A stretch of DNA of 34,238 nt from Anaerolineaceae bacterium (GTDB taxonomy: Bacteria; Chloroflexota; Anaerolineae; Anaerolineales; Anaerolineaceae), in NCBI GenBank assembly GCA_003446605.1, contig DMDF01000021.1:1-34238 (forward strand). Direction: 5' to 3'. Made by a program: the position numbers and the translations under genes. The notes under the pieces were generated by a model that had not been told where the DNA came from, did not search any database, and was given only the letters and a program-made list of their open reading frames with translations. Below are positions 1 to 8,174 of this stretch, piece after piece (the first letter of the stretch is position 1; each line of letters starts with the position of its first letter).

Positions 1-211
1 GATCGGCAGGGTCATCATCATAAAACACAATCACCTTTTTTATGGCAGTAGTCGGATCCTGCGCATCAGCGGATGACTCTTCAACTTTGGAAATTTCAAT
101 CTGGTTAACCTTGGGAACCGTGGGGTTGCTGCACCCCATAATAAGTGTTGTTAGGAACAGTATACTAAAAAGTGCTTTCCAGCGATGGGTGGATTCACTC
201 TTTCTTTTCAT
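1..211 (-). CDS. Lipoprotein N-terminus, truncated by window edge
   Basis: The reverse strand encodes about 70 residues starting at 211 and running off the left edge. The start follows a GAGGT Shine-Dalgarno a few bases upstream. The N-terminus is basic (MKRKSE...), followed by a hydrophobic stretch ending in a lipobox LIMGC, so the mature protein should be lipid-anchored at a Cys near residue 26. The rest of the visible part is hydrophilic and ends ...VIVFYDDDPAD. It lies 16 bp after the ABC-2 permease stop on the same strand, so it is probably the third gene of that exporter operon. No specific function can be assigned from this fragment. The lipoprotein call is direct from sequence; membership of the operon is inference. 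Confidence 0.7.
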   Translation of the reverse strand, partial: MKRKSESTHRWKALFSILFLTTLIMGCSNPTVPKVNQIEISKVEESSADAQDPTTAIKKVIVFYDDDPAD

Positions 212-227
212 ATCTACCTCACAATCA

Positions 228-1052
228 TTAATCCGTCAGTAATTTTTGTCTGTTGAATGAGCTAACCGCAATGCGTCCGATGATGGCTGTCAATGCCCAA
301 CATCCCAGCCCAATAAAAAATGCTACCCGTTGGCTCAAAAATAGTACGCCGGTCATCTGACCGATGAAAAAGACTACCACCACCAGAACTACCGATGAAC
401 TGGTTTGATAGGCGCCCATGAAGGTTTGCACTTTTGTTGAAACCAGCACGGTCAGAGAAATGCTCATTGCGACTAATGCAGGAGTCACCCAGAAGATCAA
501 CCACCACCATACCGGCAACGGAAACCATATTCTCCCAAAATAAGAGTAAGGAACTACATTAACAATAATGCTATAGAGCACAAAACACAACCAGGTAATC
601 AAGATAGCCGGCAGCGCCGCTGCCATCACCTTCCCCGCAAATAATTCCTGGTCGCTGATGGGCAGATACAGGAGTGCCTCCAACGTTTTGCGTTCTTTCT
701 CACCGGCGAAAGATTCTGCCGCAATAGTGGTAGCAAACATCAAAGGCACGATCAGAAACATGGGAGCGAACACATAACCCAGCATGGTAACAATCATGGT
801 CTGGGTAGGATCCAATCCGGTTAGGGTATTCCTCATCTGGATCGGCATTACCTCAAAAAAGACCTGCATGTCAGGATCGTTGGTGAAATCTTCCACAGCT
901 CCTCCGATACCAGGGAGCACCAGTGTGATCAACAGTGGAATCAGAACGATGAAAATAAGAGGAATGATCATCATAGGAAGAAAGGCAGCTTTGTTTTGCC
1001 GCACTTCCAGAAGATCCTTCCGTGCAATAACCGTAATCTTTTTAAAATTCAC
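228..1052 (-). CDS. ABC-2 type transporter permease
   Basis: A 274-residue integral membrane protein. It begins with the short cytoplasmic leader MNFKKITVIARKDLLEVRQNK typical of ABC-2/NatB-like permeases, then a membrane segment (about residues 26-48), a periplasmic loop, and a further cluster of about five hydrophobic segments up to the C-terminus. The GEKERKTLEALLYLPIS segment is the conserved cytoplasmic coupling region after the second transmembrane helix in this family. It overlaps the end of the upstream ATPase gene by 11 bp, so the two are translationally coupled and form one exporter. Substrate is not deducible; NatAB-like ions, lipids or small molecules are all possible. Family assignment is secure, function is not. 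Confidence 0.88.
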   Translation of the reverse strand: MNFKKITVIARKDLLEVRQNKAAFLPMMIIPLIFIVLIPLLITLVLPGIGGAVEDFTNDPDMQVFFEVMPIQMRNTLTGLDPTQTMIVTMLGYVFAPMFLIVPLMFATTIAAESFAGEKERKTLEALLYLPISDQELFAGKVMAAALPAILITWLCFVLYSIIVNVVPYSYFGRIWFPLPVWWWLIFWVTPALVAMSISLTVLVSTKVQTFMGAYQTSSSVVLVVVVFFIGQMTGVLFLSQRVAFFIGLGCWALTAIIGRIAVSSFNRQKLLTD

Positions 1053-1992
1053 ACTGGACCTCCACCCGTTTTTGCAGTTGAAAATAAACCTCTTCCAGAG
1101 ACGGTTGCTGTGGCGTTACAGACAGGATATCAATATGGTATTGAACCAGCCACGCAACAATTTCTGGAACGGTAGCATAGTCCTCTACATCCAGTATAAA
1201 TGCATTTGGATTGGATTGTTCACCTTCTTCTACAAATGGCGTAGCAAGCAACTGCCGCCAGGCACCATCCGTCAGTTCATTCCGCAGGGTGAAACGGACA
1301 CGTTTTCTTAATCCCGCAGCCTCGCGCAGTTCGGCAAGTGTACCCTGCGCCAACAACCTGCCTTTATGCATGATAGCTGCTCGATCACAAACCTGCTCAG
1401 CCTCATACAAGCGATGGGTGCAGATCACAACGCTGCAGTTCTCCTCTTTCTTGACCCGTATGATCAGATCCTGCACCTGGTGTGCGATCTCAGGATCCAA
1501 ATTAGAAGTTGGTTCATCCAGAAAGAGCAATTCTGGTCGGTGCAGTAGCGCTCGGGCTATTGCCAGGCGCTGGCGCATCCCCCTGCTATACGTTCCTACA
1601 CGCTGGTCAGCATGCTCAGCCAGATCGAAAAAATCCAACAATTCCGCAATGCGCGCTTTCAAGTCAGCCGGAGCCATCCCGTTCAAGGTACCGAAGAACT
1701 GCATGTTCTCCAATGCAGTAAGTCTCTCATATAATGCGGGCGTTTCTGTTAAAACACCTGTTTTTCCACGGACAATAATCCCGTCCTTGAGAGGATCACA
1801 TCCCAGAACCCGGATTTCCCCACTGGTAGCCCTCAGCAACCCGTTTAGTAGGCGAATGGTTGTGGTTTTCCCAGCACCGTTGGGACCCAGCAATGCAAAC
1901 ACTTCCCCTTTCTGTACTTGAAAACTGACATCCTGCAGTGCAAAACCCCCGTTATATTGAAACGCAACTTGCTGAAGACTGATAATATCCAT
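1042..1992 (-). CDS. ABC transporter ATP-binding protein (ABC-2 exporter)
   Basis: A 316-residue ATPase with Walker A GPNGAGKT (about 36-43), a signature loop of variant form YSRGMRQRL (about 135-143), Walker B LLFLDEP (D159/E160) and H-loop H193. The C-terminal 100 residues form the accessory domain common in drug, lipid or NatA-type exporters. I chose the start at 1992 because AAAGGAAATC immediately precedes this ATG and the first residues (MDIISLQQVAFQY) match where family members begin. An in-frame ATG at 2058 would add 22 residues, but that extension translates a parS site (MFHVKH) and is an artefact. First gene of a leftward operon with the permease and lipoprotein; a TATAAT box lies 25 bp upstream of the start. 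Confidence 0.9.
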   Translation of the reverse strand: MDIISLQQVAFQYNGGFALQDVSFQVQKGEVFALLGPNGAGKTTTIRLLNGLLRATSGEIRVLGCDPLKDGIIVRGKTGVLTETPALYERLTALENMQFFGTLNGMAPADLKARIAELLDFFDLAEHADQRVGTYSRGMRQRLAIARALLHRPELLFLDEPTSNLDPEIAHQVQDLIIRVKKEENCSVVICTHRLYEAEQVCDRAAIMHKGRLLAQGTLAELREAAGLRKRVRFTLRNELTDGAWRQLLATPFVEEGEQSNPNAFILDVEDYATVPEIVAWLVQYHIDILSVTPQQPSLEEVYFQLQKRVEVQCEF

Positions 1993-2016
1993 GATTTCCT
2001 TTATATGAACCCATCC

Positions 2017-2022
2017 ATTATA
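2017..2022 (-). promoter_or_regulatory. -10 box of ABC-2 operon promoter
   Basis: Read on the minus strand this is a perfect TATAAT, placing a transcription start near 2010, about 18 nt before the chosen ATPase start codon. No good -35 hexamer is visible at 17 bp. The -35 zone abuts the first parS site, so ParB occupancy could affect this promoter. Inference from sequence only. Confidence 0.45.
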
Positions 2023-2041
2023 TAACTTTTCATGGCTTCTA

Positions 2042-2057
2042 TGTTTCACGTGAAACA
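2042..2057. other. parS: parS centromere site 1
   Basis: The 16-bp perfect palindrome TGTTTCACGTGAAACA equals the consensus parS bound by ParB/Spo0J-family proteins. It lies between the divergent ABC-2 operon and pdxS, in an intergenic region, which suits a structural site. parS sites are nearly always clustered near the replication origin and nucleate ParB spreading for chromosome segregation and SMC loading. That role is established knowledge; its use here is inference because no parAB genes are in the window. Confidence 0.95.
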
Positions 2058-2078
2058 CGATCTTAACAGACGAGATTC

Positions 2079-2094
2079 TGTTTCACGTGAAACA
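2079..2094. other. parS: parS centromere site 2
   Basis: A second exact copy of TGTTTCACGTGAAACA lies 37 bp from the first (start to start), roughly three and a half helical turns away. Two perfect copies of a 16-bp palindrome so close together cannot reasonably be chance. It sits about 55 bp upstream of the pdxS -10 region. Confidence 0.95.
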
Positions 2095-2146
2095 TTTAAC
2101 CAGGATACATAACCATGACATTACTAGCATTCATTTTTTGCTTGCG

Positions 2147-2155
2147 TGGTAGAAT
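2147..2155 (+). promoter_or_regulatory. Extended -10 promoter for pdxST
   Basis: TGGTAGAAT is an extended -10 element (TGn plus TAGAAT). A start about 7 bp downstream would give a leader of about 30 nt ahead of the pdxS ATG at 2194. No convincing -35 is visible, consistent with an extended -10 promoter. Tentative. Confidence 0.35.
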
Positions 2156-2193
2156 GTGGTTGCAGTATTTCTGAATATTGGAGGTTTTCTACT

Positions 2194-3081
2194 ATGGAAG
2201 CTGAAAAAGGCACCTTCAAGCTAAAACTTGGTTTGGCGCAGATGCTTAAGGGTGGCGTAATCATGGATGTAGTCACACCCGAACACGCCAAAATTGCCGA
2301 AGAAGCTGGTGCAGTAGCTGTTATGGCGCTGGAACGCGTTCCAGCTGATATTCGCGCACAGGGTGGCGTAGCTCGCATGAGCGACCCTGAATTAATATTA
2401 AAGATCATGGATACTGTTTCCATCCCGGTCATGGCAAAAGCACGTATTGGTCATTTTGTAGAAGCGCAAATTCTCGAAGCCCTTGGCGTTGATTATATCG
2501 ATGAATCTGAAGTGCTAACTCCTGCAGATGAAGAGCACCACATCAACAAACGTGCATTTAATGTCCCGTTTGTGTGTGGCTGCCGCAATCTCGGCGAAGC
2601 TTTACGCCGCGTGGGCGAAGGCGCCGCGATGATCCGCACCAAGGGGGAAGCCGGAACCGGTGATGTGGTTGAGGCAGTTCGGCATGCCCGACGAGTTCTG
2701 GGTGATATTCGCAAATTACAGAATTTACCCGATGAAGAAGTGATGGCTTTTGCCAAAGAATTGGACGCTCCTTACGAACTAGTACTTGAGACCCGCAAAT
2801 TGGGGCGGTTACCGGTGGTTAATTTTGCTGCCGGCGGCATTGCCACACCTGCAGATGCGGCTTTGATGATGCAGCTCGGTGTAGATGGCGTGTTTGTTGG
2901 TTCCGGCATTTTTAAATCCGGTGATCCTGCTAAAAGGGCTGCTGCCATCGTAAAAGCTACTACACACTATAACGACCCCAAGATCCTGGCTGAAGTCAGT
3001 CGCAATCTTGGTGAACCGATGGTTGGTCGTCAGGTTTCTGATATCCCGCAGCAAGATCTGATTGCAGACCGTGGTTGGTAA
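2194..3081 (+). CDS. pdxS: Pyridoxal 5'-phosphate synthase lyase subunit PdxS
   Basis: A 295-residue protein of normal family length. PdxS condenses ribose 5-phosphate, glyceraldehyde 3-phosphate and ammonia into pyridoxal 5'-phosphate (the DXP-independent route). The N-terminus GTFKLKLGLAQMLKGGVIMDV is diagnostic. Both catalytic lysines are present: K82 in PVMAKARIGH (B. subtilis K81) and K150 in MIRTKGEAGTG (B. subtilis K149), as is the phosphate-binding GGIATPADAA/GVFVGSGIF region. The start at 2194 has a GGAGG Shine-Dalgarno 8 bp ahead and matches family N-termini; an in-frame ATG at 2146 is too early and overlaps the likely promoter. pdxT follows after 6 bp and supplies ammonia. Cytosolic. 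Confidence 0.97.
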   Translation: MEAEKGTFKLKLGLAQMLKGGVIMDVVTPEHAKIAEEAGAVAVMALERVPADIRAQGGVARMSDPELILKIMDTVSIPVMAKARIGHFVEAQILEALGVDYIDESEVLTPADEEHHINKRAFNVPFVCGCRNLGEALRRVGEGAAMIRTKGEAGTGDVVEAVRHARRVLGDIRKLQNLPDEEVMAFAKELDAPYELVLETRKLGRLPVVNFAAGGIATPADAALMMQLGVDGVFVGSGIFKSGDPAKRAAAIVKATTHYNDPKILAEVSRNLGEPMVGRQVSDIPQQDLIADRGW

Positions 3082-3087
3082 TCTTTT

Positions 3088-3666
3088 ATGAAAATTGGCG
3101 TGCTAGCTTTGCAGGGTTCATTCCATGAGCATCAATATATTCTTGAGCAACTTGGGGTAGATACAGTCCAGGTGCGGTTGCCACATCAGTTAGACGATTT
3201 GAATGGGTTGATCATCCCGGGTGGAGAATCAACCACTATTGGAAAATTGGCGGTGGATTTTGGTTTATTTGAGCCACTGCAGCGCTTTGGCAACAAACAT
3301 GCCATCTGGGGTACCTGTGCCGGTAGCATCTTTCTATCCAAAGACGCCCACCGCAATCAGCCTTTGCTGGGGTTGATGGATATCCAGGTAGAACGCAATG
3401 CTTTTGGCAGGCAGGTCGATAGTTTCGAGATCGACCTCGATATACCCATATTGAAAACATTAAATTCACAGAATCTACCCTTCCACGGTATTTTCATCCG
3501 TGCCCCCTTGATCGAATCGGTTGGAAAAGACGTTGATGTCCTGGCGAAATTAGCCACGGGCAGAATCGTGGCTGCGCAGCAGGGAACATTATTAGCCACA
3601 TCTTTCCACCCTGAATTGACGGAGGATGATCGTTTTCACCGTTATTTTCTGGAGGTGGCACAATAG
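3088..3666 (+). CDS. pdxT: Pyridoxal 5'-phosphate synthase glutaminase subunit PdxT
   Basis: A 192-residue class I glutamine amidotransferase that hydrolyses glutamine and channels ammonia to PdxS. The triad is visible: nucleophile C77 in WGTCAGS, and H174/E176 in SFHPELTED. The glutamine-loop motif PGGESTT (about 45-50) and the family-specific ERNAFGRQVDSFE segment (about 102-114) are intact. Length is typical. It begins 6 bp after the pdxS stop, forming the usual pdxST pair. Its 3' end contains a strong GGAGGTGG that probably serves as the ribosome binding site of the next gene. Confidence 0.97.
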   Translation: MKIGVLALQGSFHEHQYILEQLGVDTVQVRLPHQLDDLNGLIIPGGESTTIGKLAVDFGLFEPLQRFGNKHAIWGTCAGSIFLSKDAHRNQPLLGLMDIQVERNAFGRQVDSFEIDLDIPILKTLNSQNLPFHGIFIRAPLIESVGKDVDVLAKLATGRIVAAQQGTLLATSFHPELTEDDRFHRYFLEVAQ

Positions 3667-3686
3667 CTATCCGGTCGTTCAATATC

Positions 3687-4574
3687 TTGGATGTTCCCGC
3701 TGCATTGAGGAATGCACAATACGTTCTGTGTTTCGACATGGAACGTGTTTTTTTACAGGATGTTACAAAGCCCACCAATGATTTCCTCAAGAACTATTTT
3801 CTTTCAAAGGACTGTTTGTTTTCCTTTCACACCCTAAACCCCGATCAGATCGGGTTCGCACAGATTCAGATCGGTGGGGCTTCTGGAAATCTACTATATG
3901 CTTTCTCTGATAAAATTGAGAATTATTCCCTACTCATTGAAGACCTATGCACAACCGCAGGAGAATTGGGGAAAACCCATATCCTTGCTAATGTCCCTGG
4001 GGAAAGTGAGCAATTTGCTCTTCTTAAAAGGAACGGGTTTATATCGTATTCGCGACAGGCTTTATGGAAAATAAGCTCCCTCCCATCCCAAGATAATGGC
4101 AGAACCACATGGAACATGGCTGACAACACAGATCAGACTGCCATCCGTTCATTCTATTCAAAATACATATCACCACTCGAGATATCGTTGCAGACATGGT
4201 CCTTTGCCGATACCTTCCATCTCATCCAGCAGGACCATTCCGGGGGAATACAGGGGATAGCACGGGTGCGCTTTTATATGGATCGAGCGGTGGTTTTACC
4301 TATGCTGGATATACAGACAGAAGATCTCAGTCCGTGGTTAACCTCCCTTCTCGGTGAACTCTCGCGCCATTTTTCCACCATCTTCGTGCGTGAACCTCTG
4401 AGACAAGATATCTATCATGATTTTCTGAAAGAACATGCACAAGTAATTCTTCCAGAAAATCACTGGCTTGTTCGTAATCTGGTAAACGTAAGTAAAGTTC
4501 GAGAACTGCAACCCGCTGAGTTTCGTGACGAAAGAGGTATCCCACGACCCACCACACCCTTCACGAAAAGTTGA
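3687..4574 (+). CDS. Uncharacterised protein, possibly GNAT-like
   Basis: A 295-residue soluble protein (from a TTG at 3687) without a family I can name firmly. The layout, with an N-terminal region giving FLKNYFLSKDCLFSFHTLNPDQIGFAQIQIG and a long following segment mentioning single-domain acyltransferase-like patterns (ILANVPGESEQFALLKRNGFISYSRQALWKI), resembles a degenerate N-acetyltransferase: the 'LLKRNGF' to 'W' stretch is like GNAT motif B. No catalytic residues can be assigned. The start is uncertain: the reading frame stays open upstream through pdxT's stop, and GGAGG at 3651-3655 is ideally spaced for a non-AUG codon (ATA at 3663 or ATC at 3669), giving an extra IRSFNI leader. It follows pdxT directly, so it is probably co-transcribed. 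GNAT identity is a guess. Confidence 0.6.
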   Translation: MDVPAALRNAQYVLCFDMERVFLQDVTKPTNDFLKNYFLSKDCLFSFHTLNPDQIGFAQIQIGGASGNLLYAFSDKIENYSLLIEDLCTTAGELGKTHILANVPGESEQFALLKRNGFISYSRQALWKISSLPSQDNGRTTWNMADNTDQTAIRSFYSKYISPLEISLQTWSFADTFHLIQQDHSGGIQGIARVRFYMDRAVVLPMLDIQTEDLSPWLTSLLGELSRHFSTIFVREPLRQDIYHDFLKEHAQVILPENHWLVRNLVNVSKVRELQPAEFRDERGIPRPTTPFTKS

Positions 4575-4627
4575 TTTATAGAATTCTCTTTCGAACAGGT
4601 TTTGATTCGTGAGATAATATTGTACAC

Positions 4628-6235
4628 ATGAACATGAAGCAAAATAATATTACGGATGATCTGCCAGCTTTATTGAGTATTCTTCCAGCTGAATATACAC
4701 GCATCCTTGATCGCGAAAACCAAAACAATGATCTGCTTGAGATCATCATGGACCTGGGACGCATCCCGATGGCTCGCTATATTGATCGCGAGATCAACCT
4801 GAGCGAAAAAGAAGTGACCAGGGAAGTTCTCAATGATTTATTATCGCGTATTGGTGAATTTGATGGTGATAATAGGGCAGGTATTGAACGAACCTTGCAC
4901 CGAATTTCGGCTATACGCAACAAAAAAGGCGACGTGATCGGTCTTACCTTGCGTGTGGGTAGGGCAGTTTTTGGCACCATTGACATCATCGAAGATCTCG
5001 TTAAATCTGAAAAAAGCATCCTGCTGCTCGGTAAACCCGGCATCGGAAAGACAACCATGTTGCGTGAAGCTGCCCGTATCAGGGCAGAGAATTCGCGCGT
5101 GGTGATCGTGGATACATCCAATGAGATCGGCGGTGACGGGGATGTCCCTCATCCTGCCATTGGAAGAGCCAGGCGCATGCAAGTTTCCAATCCTTCTCTT
5201 CAACATGAAGTCATGATCGAGGCTGTAGAAAATCATAACCCTGAGGTCATTGTGATCGATGAAATCGGAAGAGAGCTGGAAACGCTGGCAGCCAGGACCA
5301 TTGCAGAACGTGGTGTGCAACTCATTGCCACCGCGCATGGACGCACGCTCGAAAACTTACTCCTCAATCCCACTCTTTCAGACCTGGTAGGCGGCATCGA
5401 ATCAGTAACACTCTCAGACGAAGAAGCGCGTCGGCGTGGAACCCAAAAAACCGTGCTCGAACGGCGAGCCCCGGCAACTTTTGATATCCTGATCGAGATA
5501 CAAGATCGCAATCAATTGGTGATCCATCAAGATGTGGCAGCTGCAGTAGATGCCCTTGTGCGCGGGTATCCTTTGGAACCCGAGATCCGTGTGCGCGATG
5601 AGAATGGGGAAATTCACATCCAAGCTCCTCAACCCCATATCGAAACCGCACAGAATCAAGCGCAGGGGATGCGGCGTCAAAATGGCAATGGAAAGACCGG
5701 TTCCTATTCACACACTGCCACACCTCCAAGCAAACCTGCCGCAACGGTCGAAAAAGAGCAGGCTCTGCTGCCATCCATGAATATCTATCCCTTTGGTGTT
5801 GCCAGAAACCGATTGATCGAAGCCGTCCACCGGCTTGGGTTACCGGTAAAAGTGGTGCGCGATCTGGAAGATGCAGACGTTTTTATCACTCTTAAGTCCT
5901 ATTACCGCAGCAGGCAAAAGCCTATCCTCCTTGCGGAGGAGCGAGGAATTCCCATTTACGTCTTGCGCGCCAACTCAGAAAATCAGATGGAACAGGCATT
6001 GGCTGAAGTCTTCAATCTTGGCGGCTCAACGAACAAACCGTTGAATTATGACCGCATCACACAGGAAGTGCAAACTGCGATCAGTGCTGTCATAGCAGGA
6101 AAACGTTGGGTCGATCTGGCACCCGCTTCCGCCAAGGTGCGCCGGTTGCAGCATGAGATGGTTCGTGAAGCAGAATTGATTTCCCATTCCTATGGGGAAG
6201 AACCAAATCGCCATGTGCGAATATTTCGTGAGTAA
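4628..6235 (+). CDS. R3H-domain AAA ATPase (SpoIIIAA-like)
   Basis: A 535-residue protein. The N-terminal 120 residues resemble the SpoIIIAA-type leader. An ATPase core follows, with Walker A GKPGIGKT (about 135-142) and Walker B VIVIDEIG (D211/E212). A low-complexity Gln/Asn/Pro linker (about 335-375) leads to a receiver-like domain around 380-470, and a C-terminal R3H motif RRLQH (R505, H509) suggests single-stranded nucleic acid binding. This ATPase-plus-R3H arrangement is known in Chloroflexota, Cyanobacteria and chloroplasts, function undetermined. It starts 53 bp after the previous gene; its TAA overlaps the tmk ATG by one base, so it is coupled to tmk. Start at 4628 is likely, with 4634 as an alternative. 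Confidence 0.88.
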   Translation: MNMKQNNITDDLPALLSILPAEYTRILDRENQNNDLLEIIMDLGRIPMARYIDREINLSEKEVTREVLNDLLSRIGEFDGDNRAGIERTLHRISAIRNKKGDVIGLTLRVGRAVFGTIDIIEDLVKSEKSILLLGKPGIGKTTMLREAARIRAENSRVVIVDTSNEIGGDGDVPHPAIGRARRMQVSNPSLQHEVMIEAVENHNPEVIVIDEIGRELETLAARTIAERGVQLIATAHGRTLENLLLNPTLSDLVGGIESVTLSDEEARRRGTQKTVLERRAPATFDILIEIQDRNQLVIHQDVAAAVDALVRGYPLEPEIRVRDENGEIHIQAPQPHIETAQNQAQGMRRQNGNGKTGSYSHTATPPSKPAATVEKEQALLPSMNIYPFGVARNRLIEAVHRLGLPVKVVRDLEDADVFITLKSYYRSRQKPILLAEERGIPIYVLRANSENQMEQALAEVFNLGGSTNKPLNYDRITQEVQTAISAVIAGKRWVDLAPASAKVRRLQHEMVREAELISHSYGEEPNRHVRIFRE

Positions 6236-6855
6236 TGCCTATGTTTATCACTCTTGAAGGTCCAGATGGAAGCGGAAAAACACAGCAAATTCAATTGCTA
6301 TCTGAGTTTTTAGAATCACGGGGCAGCAAGGTTTATTTTTCCCGCGAACCAGGAGGGACGGAAATTGGAGACCAGATCCGCGATATCCTCATGGATCTGA
6401 AAAATACTTCTATGCGTCCCCGTACCGAAACACTTCTGTTCTGTGCATCCCGTGCCCAGATCGTGGAAGAAGTGATCAAACCTAAACTGGCGGAAGGGTA
6501 TATTGTCATCCTTGATCGCTATGCTGATTCCACTCTGGCTTATCAAGGATATGGACATGGCAATGATTTGCAAACCATCCGGCAACTGCTCAACTTCGCA
6601 ACCGATGGGCTGAAACCTGATCTCACTATTCTGTTAGATCTTGCTCCTGAAGTTGGGTTGACTCGTCGCAAACAAGGTGGTGGGGAGTGGAACCGCCTGG
6701 ATGATTACAAACTTGCCCTGCATAAACGCGTGCGCGAGGGTTATCTGGAGATGGCTGCGCAGGAACCTGAACGCTGGCGCATTCTATCCGCAGACCAACC
6801 GATTGCAGTGGTACAATCTAATTTACAAAAAATCATATTAGATTATTTGGAGTAA
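6235..6855 (+). CDS. tmk: Thymidylate kinase
   Basis: A 206-residue dTMP kinase that phosphorylates dTMP to dTDP, essential for dTTP supply. P-loop GPDGSGKT (about 9-16), the SREPGGTEIGDQIR substrate loop, the DRYADSTLAYQGYG segment with the catalytic/base-binding DR motif, and a LID region (TRRKQGGGEWNRLD) are all present. The start ATG at 6235 shares its A with the TAA stop of the R3H ATPase gene, so translation is coupled; ATG at 6241 is a possible alternative. Typical length. Cytosolic. Confidence 0.96.
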   Translation: MPMFITLEGPDGSGKTQQIQLLSEFLESRGSKVYFSREPGGTEIGDQIRDILMDLKNTSMRPRTETLLFCASRAQIVEEVIKPKLAEGYIVILDRYADSTLAYQGYGHGNDLQTIRQLLNFATDGLKPDLTILLDLAPEVGLTRRKQGGGEWNRLDDYKLALHKRVREGYLEMAAQEPERWRILSADQPIAVVQSNLQKIILDYLE

Positions 6856-6887
6856 AATACTCTTATTTGAAACTGAAAGGGAAAAAC

Positions 6888-8174
6888 ATGCGCAAATATT
6901 TTATCGCCCTCCTTATGGTTGCTCTCCTTTTCGTGGCAGCTTGCTCTAATTCTGGTGAAACAGTTACAACCGCCACTGAGGCAGTTACTGGTTCAGAAGA
7001 AACCCCAACGGATGCGGCGACCATGGATGAAACCACCACTGAAGATACAACAACTCCTTTTACGACCGCAGAGGATCCTTGCCAATCCTTTAACCTCGTT
7101 GATGATGTATTGCTGTCACCTGTGAATGATCAGGTTCCAGCGGTTTCCGATGCCGATCTGGTGACCGGACCGGCAGATGCAAAATACACCTTCATCACCT
7201 ACAGCAATTTCACCTGTTCACACTGTGCCAACCTTGAACCCGTGCTGATAGCTTTGCAGCAGCTCTATCCGCAGGATGTACGCTTGGTCTTCCGCTATGT
7301 AACCACGGGGTCGATCTCCACACTTTCCGCACAAGCCGTTGAAGCCGCCAATCTTCAGGGAAAGTTTGCAGAAATGAAGGATACCATCTTCGCCGCTCAG
7401 GCAACCTGGTGGGAATTCAGCGATGACGAATTCCGTGCCTGGTTGGATGAACGTGCAACCGAATTTGGAATGAATGTAGAACAATTCAATACAGACATGG
7501 ACGATGAGAATATTGCCAACAAGATCACATACAATCGCTCACTGGTTGATGAGTTGGGCATCACCGGAACACCCACCATGTTCGTGAACAACCGCCAGTA
7601 CAGCCCGTACCAGGATCGCAGTATTTTCACTCTTGCTACAATGCTAAGAGCGATGGGTATTTCAGATCAACTGCTGGGTGATTGCCCAACGGTTAGCACC
7701 GACTTCAAAGACGACCTGCAAGCTGTAATTTCCACCACGCAAGGTGATATCGTGGTTGACCTGTATGAAGATCAGGCACCCAACACAGTTGCTTATTTTA
7801 AATACCTCGCAGATAATGGTTGGTATGATAATAGCGACATCTTCATTTCCACCGACGAATATATCGTCAGTGGTGATCCCTCCAACTCCCTGTATGGTGG
7901 TCCGGGATTCGTCTTCTATAACGAAATTTCCGAGGGAACTATGGATGAGGAAGGCTTGTTGGTTTCCTTCAACCAATTAGGTACCGGCTATAATTCCGGT
8001 CTGTTCATGCTCACCAAGGGTGCAGTAACTGATTTTTCCAGTGATATATCCATTTTTGGAAAGGTTATTGAAGGGCTGGATGTTTTAAGTACCCTGTCCG
8101 ATCACCCCTACTCGCTCGACCCAGCCGATTGGATCTATGACAGCATCCTCAGCATCACCGTTCAGGAAAAATGA
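6888..8174 (+). CDS. DsbA-like thioredoxin/cyclophilin fusion lipoprotein
   Basis: A 428-residue exported lipoprotein: hydrophobic signal peptide with lipobox VAAC (Cys19), then a Thr/Glu/Ala-rich linker (about 20-62). A DsbA-like thioredoxin domain follows (about 85-265), with active site C110-S-H-C113 and the cis-proline loop TGTPTMF (about 227-232). A cyclophilin-type domain spans about 278-428, with GDIVVDLYEDQAPNTVAYF at its start and FGKVIEGLDVL near its end. The cyclophilin part looks catalytically degenerate: where active enzymes have FHRV the sequence is FIST, and the SQFF glutamine region reads GLFML. I chose the start at 6888 (AAAGGG upstream) over a TTG at 6867. The stop overlaps the PrsW-like gene by 4 bp (ATGA). 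Likely an envelope disulfide oxidoreductase or chaperone. Confidence 0.88.
   Translation: MRKYFIALLMVALLFVAACSNSGETVTTATEAVTGSEETPTDAATMDETTTEDTTTPFTTAEDPCQSFNLVDDVLLSPVNDQVPAVSDADLVTGPADAKYTFITYSNFTCSHCANLEPVLIALQQLYPQDVRLVFRYVTTGSISTLSAQAVEAANLQGKFAEMKDTIFAAQATWWEFSDDEFRAWLDERATEFGMNVEQFNTDMDDENIANKITYNRSLVDELGITGTPTMFVNNRQYSPYQDRSIFTLATMLRAMGISDQLLGDCPTVSTDFKDDLQAVISTTQGDIVVDLYEDQAPNTVAYFKYLADNGWYDNSDIFISTDEYIVSGDPSNSLYGGPGFVFYNEISEGTMDEEGLLVSFNQLGTGYNSGLFMLTKGAVTDFSSDISIFGKVIEGLDVLSTLSDHPYSLDPADWIYDSILSITVQEK

Noticed and set aside
784..1311. 175-codon plus-strand frame
   Set aside because: It runs antisense across the end of the ATPase and start of the permease, whose families are clear; composition is that of a shadow.
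1993..2058. N-terminal extension of the ATPase beginning MFHVKH
   Set aside because: The extra codons translate a parS site and the promoter region; the ATG at 1992 has its own ribosome binding site and the normal family N-terminus.
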